Positions 49,979 through 61,000 of a stretch of 64,000 bases of DNA are shown piece after piece. Below the pieces are notes generated by a model. It was not told the origin of the DNA and searched no databases. It worked only from the letters and a program-made list of their open reading frames with translations. Origin of the DNA: Rhopalosiphum padi (lineage: Eukaryota > Arthropoda > Insecta > Hemiptera > Aphididae); contig NC_083597.1 of NCBI RefSeq assembly GCF_020882245.1, forward strand, positions 50,012,152 to 50,076,151, read 5' to 3'. Numbering within the stretch: the first letter of the stretch is position 1; each line of letters starts with the position of its first letter. Made by a program: the position numbers and the translations under genes.

Positions 49979-52692
49979 TAAGATAGAATTTTCTTAATTG
50001 TTCATATAAAGTGCCATTTCCCAATATTATATTTGATGTTTTAACTAAATTGAATCTAACCTTAGAGCCGATTCTTCCTCTATAATCTATATAATTTTAT
50101 TACTATCTATTGCTTTTGTTACCTTATTTATTATTCTCGTCTGTTATATTATTATTTACATTATGTTATATTGTGCTGTGATTTATAACTCATTTAGTAC
50201 ATTTTTGAGGTTTTTTTTATAACTAACTGTTGTTTGTTGATTTTTTTTTATTGGACAATATAATTACTTATTTTTAAGATATTTTAATCAATTTTTATTT
50301 ATAAAACATTTATTTTACATTATTGTATGAAACATTTTAGTCAAATCAAGCATATATATATAATTATATGTGTTAAACAATTTTATTCTAACCAAAATTA
50401 CTTATTTTAGTTGATTATTATATAATATAAATATAACATAAATAATTATAAATATAAACTGTATTATTTTGTAAATTATTTTAAATTTGTATGTAAACTT
50501 TTTAATATTTGCTTTATTGTGTATTTATTGTTTGAAATACTTAGTGGTTTATTGTTCATTTAAGTAAAAATAAATTTTTTGGACTTTTTAATTTTGTTTG
50601 TTATTAAGTTTTAAATTCGTTATTTTTATTAAAAATAAAAATAAAATATGTTTTGGATAATATTATGATATTAATTAAACTTATAAGATAACCACATTTT
50701 TAGTCTTTACTATGTTTTTTTAATCTGCTGTAATATGTGTTGCTAGACTTATCAAACCTTTGATCTTTTTGTAATAGTTGAAACTATGATAAACATGTTT
50801 TCAATTTTAGATAAATTATTGTATATTATATTATAATTTATAATAAAATACTAAACATCATAGTACTGTACTGTACTATGTTAAATAAAATGTCATTAGC
50901 TCAACATAAATACAAATATAATATTTAAATTATATTAGTATTCAAAAATATTATGCCTGGTTTTAATATTTGCATCTTACATATAAACCAAACCTTACAG
51001 TTATAATGTTGTCATAAATTGAGCATGACAGAACAACATCAGAAATCTAGAAAGTAAATTATAAATGACAATGGTATTTAGCACCAAAATTAAGCAAGTT
51101 CTACTCAGATTGCGTAAACGCGTTTGTCTATATCGTATGTATGTAGTGTGTAAAACGTTGACAACACATGCGGGTGTGACGTCCTCTTAAATTTAAATAA
51201 ATATTTAAAATAAGCACAATTTAACCTAAACGACATAATATTTTAAAAATATTTTTTAAATTTAGATGGCCCAACATTTTTGAGGGGGCTATTTTTCGAA
51301 CTGGGGGATGGCTAAGCCCTCCTAGCCCCTAAATACGCCTATGATACAATATATAAGTATAAACATACTACATACTTCAAAAAGACATTGACAGAAAATT
51401 AATTGAATTATATGGACCCCCCCCCCATATGACCTTGTTAATAATAATTTAATGTTAATTTTATTCACTTTAATAAAAACTAACATAATTATTTTATATT
51501 TTTATATACACTATGATACATTTTGCAAAAACTGGAATAATTAATAATCCCTGTAAACATCTTGAATATTAATGTATATTTTATTATTATATAATCATGA
51601 GTAGAATTATGGCTTGAGCATAGTATTCTATGGCCTGGGACAACTGTACCATAGCCCAGGCTAATTGGCTACGCATTAATGTTTACATTTGCTAAGAACA
51701 TATTATTTTAAATGTAATAAAATAAATTACTTATGTTATACATTTGTATTGTAATAAAAAAACATTGGTGTTCCTTATATCCCTCCACCCTTTCCTTTGG
51801 ATATTATGATAGGTGCAAAATGAATCTCACGAGTGATCCAGTCTAATGAAAATAGACGCTTATGTATATAATACCATTGGTAATATACAGTTATTTATAT
51901 ATCTAATTATTAATAATTTTGTATAATTATCTACATTAAATGTATATTTTTTTGGGAGTTAGAGAAAACATCCAGTAATGTTAATTATAAATTATAATAC
52001 ACTATAATACACATTTTAAGCATAACATCTAATTTGTCATGCATATAAGCAAATAAAGTGAACTCCTTGGCCCCTGCTAGTTTTTAAATAACTATGTCCA
52101 GGGGCAGAGTAGCATGGGGTGCATGGGTGCTACAGCCAATGTTATACTTTGCCTTCTTACCTAAATACTTGATCAGTAAAATGTAAATTGTAACAACTAT
52201 CATATTTTTACGCTAAATTGATGCCCGTTATAAGTATTCTATCTCATATACTTTTATATCCCAGTCCTCCCCTGGCTATGCCAAATATTATAACGAACTG
52301 TATCTCTAAGCTGTTCTTCACAGAAATATCATAAACTAAAAAACATATTATGAAATTTTGTACTGCATAATTATCTGAAGAGTTTCGATTTTCCTTTCAA
52401 AAACATATACTATTGAAACTAGAGTATACGAAACAATCAAGATCATATTATACTACATTTTAAATTTTATATTATTAGTTACTTTTTAGTATGAAGTTTT
52501 TACTACATTTTTATTGTTTATCAGATATAGCAATCAGCAATCCATAATTTAAATAAAATTTAACAAACTTAAAAAAAAAAACAATGAAATACTTGTGGTA
52601 TATTGTATAGAAATATAAATTACACATTCAAAAAATATTTCATAAATGTTAACAAAATTTATCTGAGAATCATAATTAAATTTATTTTTGAA
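49979..52692. other. JIP3 3' UTR and JIP3-KAT14 intergenic region
   Basis: JIP3 and KAT14 end towards each other. Contents: JIP3 form B 3' UTR to about 50,590; AT-rich DNA; an element end at about 51,255-51,350 (gggggctattt ... agcccctaaatacgccta) related to the one at the window's left edge; a C-run at 51,418-51,426; and a possible small element at 52,092-52,281. TTTATT at 52,681-52,686 could serve as the KAT14 poly(A) signal on the minus strand, but it is only 7 nt after the stop. No gene seen. Confidence 0.5.
52092..52281. repeat. Possible small inverted-repeat element
   Basis: Left tatgtccaggggcagagtag and right, inward, catagccaggggaggactgg are similar inverted ends about 190 bp apart. 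The match is short and imperfect. Confidence 0.35.
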
Positions 52693-55448
52693 TTAGTTTA
52701 CTTTGGTTTTTAAGGTACTGCGTAAACGGATAAAAAAAGCATGCTTAGACATTTCTGAATTTGCAGGAATATAATTTTCATAAAAATTTTGAACAAATTC
52801 TTCAATTTTGAATCCAAACTTTTGATATAGTATCATTGCTGGATTATTAACGGAGACATGTAATGTTATATCTCTGGTCATGCAAGTCTAAAATGTAAAT
52901 AAGTTTAAATATAGTATATAATCATATTTTGTTCATTTATTTTTAATATAATACCTGAATTAAATGGTATATCATAAATTTAGCAATACCAAAATTAGTC
53001 CAATGAGGACGAGTGAACAAAAATGTTATATAATTTTCATTTGTGCTTATATCTGGAACCATGAAACCAAAACCAACTATCAAGTTTTTGTATAAAGCAA
53101 TGACACTAAAGTCTGGGTACAATAGACTTTCAGTTACTAAAAAAAAATAACAACATTTTTAAATTTAAAAATTACAAATTATTTTATCATAAAATCAATT
53201 ATAATTGCTTACAATCAATTCCAGGCCAGAAAAATTGTCTTGCCAATGCATTTATTGAATTTATGTGTTTTGCACGGACATAACTGTAGTCGATTGATTG
53301 GATTTCTGTAATTTTAGGCAATCCATTTTTCTGTCTAAAGTGTTCTTTTAATTCATTTAACATTTGTAACCATAGCGGTTTAGTCACCAAATCTCTGAAT
53401 ATGTATGGTTTTAAATACCTATACAAAATTAATAGTACTTTTTTGTAATTATATTATCTTCTCCAACATATAAAGAATATGTTAAGTTTATTCTATTTAA
53501 GAAATTATAATTAATGTATTTATGATGCCTGTATTTTTTAAGAAGACACCACAAATCTGTCATCTTTATTTTATGAGCGTATAAAAACACAAATTTACAA
53601 AGCCATTAATATTTAATTTAGTTAGTTTTAAATTTTAAAATAAAAGTAAACTTAAAGTTTTTATAATATTGTAATTTTAAATCAACTTATAAATAAGTGT
53701 GTAAAAAATGACAATTGGTCAATTTAACATTGAAAAACAAATATAATTGGATTAAGTAATAGATGTAAAATTTGATATGTATTACCTATGAGTGTAAGGA
53801 CTAATAATAGTTTTGGGTTTTGAACCGCAAAGAAGATCTCTTAATAATAAAGGACCTGGATTTTCAACATGTTCAATGAATTGTTCTTCTGACTTGCTCT
53901 ACATCAATAATAATTAAAAAATAATTATTAGTCTCTAAACAATAATTAAAAATGATTATTTACCTGATATCGATTAAATATACTTATATATTGTTCAGAA
54001 GCTAGTTGATAGTTGATCACATTAGCCGGATTGCCAGCTGATAATTTTTGTAAATTGTTAGGTAGTTTTGATTTAACTTTACAATCACTTTCTACAATAT
54101 TTTCTGATTGAAAAGATTGAGAAACAGTATTAATAACTGATTTATTAACCAAAACCATCTTCTCGTTTTTAGTTTCTTCTGTATTTTTAGCTGAAATGGT
54201 AGTTTCCGTTTCAATTTTAACTTCTTTATATTTGTCATGTTCTCGTTTTCTAGAAGAATTAAATGAAAAAACAATAAGTACATAATTCGTAAATATTTAA
54301 AAATAAATACATTATTACTCGTTTAAATTATGTTCGGTGGAATAATCTAAAGTTGGAAACAATTTAATCATGTCACTGTCGATATCCATCGGTGAAAATA
54401 ATTTTGGCGGTGTACATTCTCTTGAAACACACAATTTTTCTTTTTTATTATCACTTGGTCGTATAATATTTTTATTATTCAATCTTATTTAGAATAAAAA
54501 CTTCATTAATGCAATCTAAATTTATTGATATACAATATGTTTCAAACCAAAAGAAGAGAAAAATCTTCAGAGTAAGATTTTATTTAAAAGACAAAAATTA
54601 AATCCAATGTTTCTCTAGAAATTTGGTGCAATAATTTTGATACACCTCCATAAACTGTTGATTTGCTACTTCTCCCTAACTTATCATTGCTTAGAAGAAT
54701 AGTTCTACTTTGAGTACCTTTTAATGCAGCATTAGTAAATTGTTAAAATAAATGTTAAATATTAATTATTAATATAATAATATAAATTACCTTGCAGTAA
54801 TATCACTTTGGTTGCTATTATTTAAAATATTAGATACATAATCATTAGAAGAATTAACACTATCTTTTGCTATATTTGTTGACTGTACATAATTTATTTG
54901 ATTTTTTTGATTTTCTAATAATGCATCTTTTAATAATCTAATGAAAAATATTTTAATAAAATATTATTGTTCATACAACTCATTTTGTAAAAAAACCCTA
55001 GATTAAAACTCACTCTGTTGTTACATCAATAGCATATAAGCTACAACTAGATAACTCATTATTTACATTTATTTTCTCTAGATTTGTTGTTTTAGAAACA
55101 TCTGATGATATTGAATCTGTTTTTAGTGATTTATTTATTGCATCAAAATCTTCATCATCCAATTTGGCGGTATTACACCTCTGATCATACTTTAAAAACA
55201 AATAAATTATTTCTCTGATTATTTTAAGGTATTTTTTTAAAACAGTATTTATATTTTAAACTTACTTCATTTCTTTTATTGATTGGTAAACAATAATCAT
55301 GTTCTTTTTCAAACCATTCGTTGAATCCTAAAAATGTATTTTTGCTTTTAGCTATCAAGCGTTTTGTAATTGAACGACGATTTTTATTTGATTTCTTGTG
55401 CATATGTAAGTAGTCGGTAAAACTACCCGTATTAATGGTCAGTTCCAT
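52693..55448 (-). CDS. KAT14: KAT14 / ATAC2, GNAT-family subunit of the ATAC complex
   Basis: Minus-strand exons in order: 55448-55266, 55189-55014, 54937-54791, 54483-54319, 54249-53964, 53898-53786, 53418-53213, 53136-52955, 52887-52693. Phases match and they sum to 1,653 nt, or 550 aa. The second half is unmistakable: IISPYTHRYLKPYIFRD, INALARQFFWPGIDL, YPDFSVIALYKNLIVGFGFM, ITFLFTRPHWTNFGIAKFMI, TRDITLHVSVNNPAMILYQK and SKHAFFIRLRS are collinear with the human C-terminus, including the acetyl-CoA-binding GNAT fold. The first 300 residues are acidic/asparagine-rich and poorly conserved; the CxxC zinc-finger and winged-helix N-terminus of the human protein (782 aa) is absent or lies in exons I cannot see. 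In flies and mammals KAT14 is a core ATAC subunit beside GCN5. The start at 55,448 and exon 54483-54319 are less certain. Confidence 0.88.
54592..54707 (-). other. Possible alternative KAT14 exon
   Basis: Between two KAT14 exons lies a stretch that would read SRTILLSNDKLGRSSKSTVY and then GGVSKLLHQISRETLDL from an acceptor at actcaaag, in phase with the exon before it. It ends in a stop about 100 nt on, and I found no donor in the phase needed by the next exon. Exons 54937-54791 and 54483-54319 join in frame without it. It could be a poison exon, an alternative end or non-coding. Confidence 0.3.
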
Positions 55449-56326
55449 ATTAATATAGGTGACAATAATAGTAGAAAATAATATGTAATCTCTACATAAA
55501 CCTAATATGGAACGCTTCACATCAAATAATCAAGTAAAACAAACGTTAATGAAAAAAATATAAAAAATATAGTTTATCATAGAAGGAAGTCACTAGGCAC
55601 TGTCTAGCTAACGATGAAATAAAATAATATAACAATAATTAATAATCAATTAACTCGTTTCAAATTATCATGGAGACACTTAAAACATTGCTTAAATGTT
55701 TAGTTATCTAGTCTATAACGTTAGGTTCGACTTGTCGTTGAAAAGTTCAAATACATTTTCATTTTAGTAGTTAAAACTTATTATAGTATTGTTGATTGTA
55801 GAAGCACATGGGTTATGGAAATATCAAATATGGATTGCACGGAATACTTTATTATCATTTATCACAATATACTTGATAATAGATTATCCCTATCAGGTAT
55901 GTGGTTCAATAACCATGAACTTTGCGGTTAGGTTAGGTTACTGTTTTTAGACACGGTACAGATTTCGTACTTATTTTTATTTCATCTATTTTGTGTCCAT
56001 GATTCTGAGGTTTTCAGCCTGCTGTTGTCATCATAATTCACCAACCGGTATCAGTGATCAGTCGTATATCACTATTCACTACAGTATCAGATAAAAAAAT
56101 ATATTGGGTGATGTGTTTAATTCGAATTCGTTGATTATGCCATTTTGGTTTCGGAGTAACAAACCAAGTTTACTTAGGAGTTTTGTGTTCAGTAAAGAGT
56201 AATCCATCATTGTACAGTATTTAAACTGTTTATTTTTAATTTTAATTGTATTTCCTGTATTTATATATTATATATAGTGGTATCTAATATATATATTCTT
56301 TTTAACTGTGTTACACAATTAGGGAT
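55449..56326. promoter_or_regulatory. Divergent KAT14-SDF2 promoter region
   Basis: The start codons of KAT14 (-) and SDF2 (+) are about 880 bp apart. The region is less AT-rich than the introns, around 55,690-56,170, with short motifs such as ttaggttaggtta. No TATA box is positioned convincingly for either gene. A shared or back-to-back promoter is inferred from the layout only. Confidence 0.5.
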
Positions 56327-57264
56327 ATGTTGGACATATCTTTTAGCAAAGCATATTTATTATGCTGCGCAACATTATTACTCGTTTCATGGACAGAAAG
56401 TAAGTGACACTCAACATGAATGTCTGAAATTAATAATTTTTAAACATATCTAACAAACAGGTAAAAATGTGGAATATGTGACTTGTGGAACTGTTGCAAA
56501 ATTGTACAATATCGATCTTAAGGTAAGGTTGCATTCGCACGATGTTAAATATGGTGCAGGCAGTGGTCAGCAGTCTGTAACTGGCACAGATTTGTCTGAA
56601 GATATTAATTCACATTGGGAAATAAAATCACAGACGGGAAAACATTGTAAAAGAGGGTAACACTATTATTAATCATAGTTATTAAAGTTATAAAAATGTT
56701 TATTATATTTAACATTTTAGCGAGCCTATTAAATGTGGAAGTATTATAAGATTTACACATTTAACTACCAAAAAGAACCTTCATTCTCATCTATTCAGTT
56801 CTCCTTTATCTGGCAATCAAGAAGTATCTGCGTATGGTAATGACGGAGTAGGAGATTCTGGTGACCATTGGTATGCAGATTGCAGTGGAGACTATTGGGA
56901 AAGAGATGATGATATTCGGTTAAAACATGTAGATACAGGAGCGTAAGTTAAAGAAAATTTTAAATTTATGACAACATTTTCAATTAAAATTGTAAAATAG
57001 TTACATAATCATTGTAAAACAGTAAAAAAAAATTTCATCTTTGAGTGAATAATAAAGTCAATGTTATAAATGATTTAATATATTTTCAGATACTTAATGG
57101 CTTCAAGTTTATCATATGGTCGACCAATTAATGGACAAAAAGAAATTGCTGCTGTAAAAAATCCAGGACCATTTTCGACTCATTGGCGTGTAAAAGAAGG
57201 CATATTCATCCACAAAGACGAACCAAATGATTTTCATTCTGATTACCTCCATACAGAACTATAA
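56327..57264 (+). CDS. SDF2: SDF2, ER MIR-domain protein (complete, 4 exons)
   Basis: Exons 56327-56399, 56461-56656, 56721-56942, 57090-57264; 666 nt, 221 aa, about the size of human SDF2 and SDF2L1. Residues 1 to about 24 form a signal peptide (AYLLCCATLLLVSW core). Three MIR repeats follow: VTCGTVAKLYNIDLKVRLHS, IKCGSIIRFTHLTTKKNLHS with SPLSGNQEVSAYG, and IRLKHVDTGAYLMASSLSYG with GRPINGQKEI. The protein ends in HTEL, an ER-retrieval signal equivalent to the human HAEL/HDEL. In animals SDF2-type proteins work with ERdj3 (DNAJB11) and BiP in ER protein folding. The start gives the signal peptide directly; no upstream alternative is needed. Confidence 0.96.
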
Positions 57265-57352
57265 TATTATTCCATTTAAGTATTGAATTATCAATTATTT
57301 TATAATTTTGTAAATTTATTAAGGACTGCACACTGTTTATAGTAGAAAATAT

Positions 57353-57358
57353 AATAAA
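57353..57358 (+). terminator. SDF2 poly(A) signal
   Basis: AATAAA 89 nt after the SDF2 stop codon, on the same strand. Confidence 0.6.
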
Positions 57359-58097
57359 ATATGAACTTCCTTAAAATTAAAATAATTTATTTAAACAAGG
57401 TTTATTGTGGTGTATATTATGTTTATTATTTTGATTTTAAAAGTTATGTAAAAAAAATAATGATACATAAATGCTAAAATAATTTTTATTTAAAAAATAC
57501 TTCCAATCTAAATTTGTGTTGTACATACATTTACATATTGTATTAAGATTAAAAAGGTGGATACTAATAACTATTTTTATCTATTAGTGTTGATTTTGTA
57601 TTGTATTTTTGTTGTAAAATAAATATACTAAAATTAGATGTTTGAGTAGATATAACTAACAATTTCAAGAGCTCAATAAAAAAAATAATAATAATAATAA
57701 AAACATAAACTTAACAATAGAAATAATTTTAAAAATAAATAAATTAAAAATTTATTCTTAATACTCCACCTTTAGTTAAAAATATATACACGGAATATTA
57801 GTTTATCCGCTTAGTTGTTACTAGTAACTAACATATTTTTTCTTAAATTATTGACAGTTAACATATGATATAAAATGTAAGTTTAATTTGCTTATTTAGT
57901 CAATTTTGAAACTAATAATTTGATTATAAAATGATATCTAATGGCAGCTAATAAACTTGTACATTTTGATTCTTGTTGAAATGATGAAAAAAAAAATAAA
58001 AATAACAAAATATCTTTTTTTACAATACTGTGATAGAAATATAAAGCTATTCATTATGATTCATGATTAAATCATTTATAATTGACCCATTTTAATT
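57359..58097. other. Convergent 3' regions of SDF2 and the aldehyde dehydrogenase
   Basis: AT-rich 3' UTR and spacer between two genes that end towards each other. It has an (ATA) run at about 57,680-57,700 and no gene, element or RNA that I can support. Confidence 0.5.
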
Positions 58098-61000
58098 TTA
58101 TTCCGTTTCTTCATCAGCAATCTGGAAAAATTAATCAATTTTCTCTATTAAATTAAAAATATTGTACAAAATTCACTCAATATAAGTAAATTATTAAATG
58201 CATATTACATTCACTTTTATTTAAGAGTATTATTTAATTAATTTGAACTTAATTTTTTTTGTTATTGTTACAAATTAAATATTATGAATAATAATTTATT
58301 TATATCACTGCTTAAATACATATATTATATAAATTTGTTATAGGTTATAACTTATAACTATCTTTTATAAAAAAATTAAATAAAAGAAATGTTGTAGAAC
58401 TTATTAGGAAATATTCAAAGAAGAAAGAAATAGTCATGGATATCCAAACATCAATAATTAGGTATAAATCAAATAAATAAAGAAACTTGTATAGAAAATA
58501 AGCTATTATTGTAGTAATATTTTAATGTATTGTGAATAAGGTAATATCATTATTAAGTATTCTATATTAAGGACACAGGAGTGATATAGAGTGAAAATCA
58601 TTTTTGACAAGCTCCAAAGTCAATCAATATTTAGTCAATTTCTTTTTGATAATAATACTGGTATAGGATAAAACAAACTATAAAATTTGAAGGCATAGCT
58701 GACTAAGTAACTAATTCTAGTAATAACCCAAAATGCTTTATAATAATATAAAATAAAGAGTAAGAGTACTGAGAAAAATGAAACTTGAGATATTTAAAGT
58801 GGTTAATATTATGTACTATTTAGTTAGTTAAAGAGGAGAATAGGTACATTTACATAATTTTAATCTATACTTTAAAATGTAATAAAACTAAAGAGTTTGT
58901 TTTATTTTGTTTAAACGCTCTAATTTTTGGAACTACCAGTCTGTTTTGAATAATTCCTTTTGCGTTTGATAATTGAATTCTTGAGGAACGTTTTAGAATA
59001 TTTAACATTACATTATCACCCTTAGAAGCCAAGCAAAAAGAACACTAACCAAAAACAAAGAATAGTGTGGGCCGGATGCCCACAATGTAAATTAATGATA
59101 AAATACATTTTAAAAAATTGAAGAAGTTAAGAGAAAATAAGACTAAAAATATTGTTTATATTGTACTTTAAGTTAATTATAAATAATAAAATTTCTTTTA
59201 TATTGTTATAATATTTTTTCATAGGCATTTTATAAAATAAATTAATAAGAAACTTTAATTTAAATTAAATATAATATTAATGTGATAAAATGTGCAAAAT
59301 AAAATTATTGTGCTAAAAATAACAAAACTCAAAATTTAACTTAAAACTTTTATTTTTTTTATGTTTTGAACATTTTTACACAGAATATTTAATAATGAAT
59401 TGAACAAAATTTGAAACATATAATAGGAAGCATTGTTTTACCAACAACAAAGTGCACAGGCATAGCTAGTCTTTTATAATTTGAAATTTAAACACCAAGA
59501 TATAACAATTATTTTATTTTTATTAGTTTTTAGCTTCGTTTTAGAATATCTGTAGATTAGTTTTATTATATTAGTACTAAGTCTTGATTGTCACTATAAC
59601 TTTTCAATTTTATTCTTTAGTATAAAGAATATATTCCTTGGTAGTTAGGAAAAGAAAATTCCCGTACTAAAAATAAAAAGACAGCATACTAAATTTAATT
59701 TCAAAATAAAAAAATTAATAAAGAATAAAATTAATTGTGTGTTAAAAATGTTAAAGAAATTGTATATAGATTACAGCAATAATGCGATAACTACGTATAC
59801 CCAGGGGCGTCATTCGGGGGGGATCAGGGTGTGCGATTGCACCCCTTACTTTTATATTAGTCTACACACTGATGAAATAATGCACGATTATTAATATGAT
59901 TAAAATTACATTGTATTTCAGTTTTTTTTAGTTATATTTGATTTTTACTATTTATGTTGATGCATTCATTCGGTCCAACGGTCCAAGATTTATGAAAATA
60001 ATTAGTAACAGGATATGTAGTATATCTATTTTTATATGGACTGGTGAAATTTCAAAATGGCTTACTTGATGCCTCGTACACCCGGAAAAAAAACCTAAAA
60101 TGACACCCCTGAGTATACCTAAGTTTAGTACTTTGTTTTTGCATTTTTGTTGTTTGGTTAAGATAAAGAAATGTTAAAAATTATGATATTTATATTATAG
60201 TTTTCTTCTTGCTTGTGTGTCCATCAAAAAAATATGGGTAAATTTTTTAAGCATTTTTGGTTAATTATTAAAGCATTCTTTGATAGCTTGTAAGGCATTT
60301 AAATTTTAAATCCGGATTCTAAATATCATTAAATAAGTATATAAATTGAATACATTTTTATACTAGGGATTTTTTTTAAGTAATTCATATTTCTTATACC
60401 AACTATGACTTCCTCTTAATAGTTGATATTGTAATTTGTAATAACCCTATAAATATAAACTAATAATACATAAATAGAAGTTATTTATGCTAATAAATGG
60501 ATTCATCAAACATTAAAGATAAAATTAAAAAGTATTGTGAGTAAACCCTAATAAATTTATAATCACCATATTCCAAGAATCTATTATAGTTATTAACTTG
60601 AGTGTTATGTAAACCCACCAAAAGTCTATGACACCTCCTGACATGAGAAGTATAGACAAATGCAAATATTAAATAAGGTTTTTACTGAATAGACTAAATT
60701 GTTACTAGAAAGATCGGATAAATTTATCTGAATATTGATATTGTCTTTGATTTATTCAAATATACACTATATTTTATACAATATAAATTAAGTATCATGT
60801 TTGTTGGTTATAACTAAATTAGTTATTTTTCATTTTAAATACTCATCTTTTATCCTAAAAATGAATTTTTGCTATAAATTATTTTAACTAGAAAGCAATT
60901 AGACTAATAAAAATCATATTTAGGTGATCATAAAAAACAATTATCTTTAAAAAATATTAAAATGTATAAATTAAAAAATATTTAATTAACAAACCACTTA

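Noticed and set aside
54092..54283. Minus-strand frame of 63 codons
   Set aside because: Overlaps a KAT14 exon in another frame and crosses its acceptor; the phase-consistent frame is the real one.
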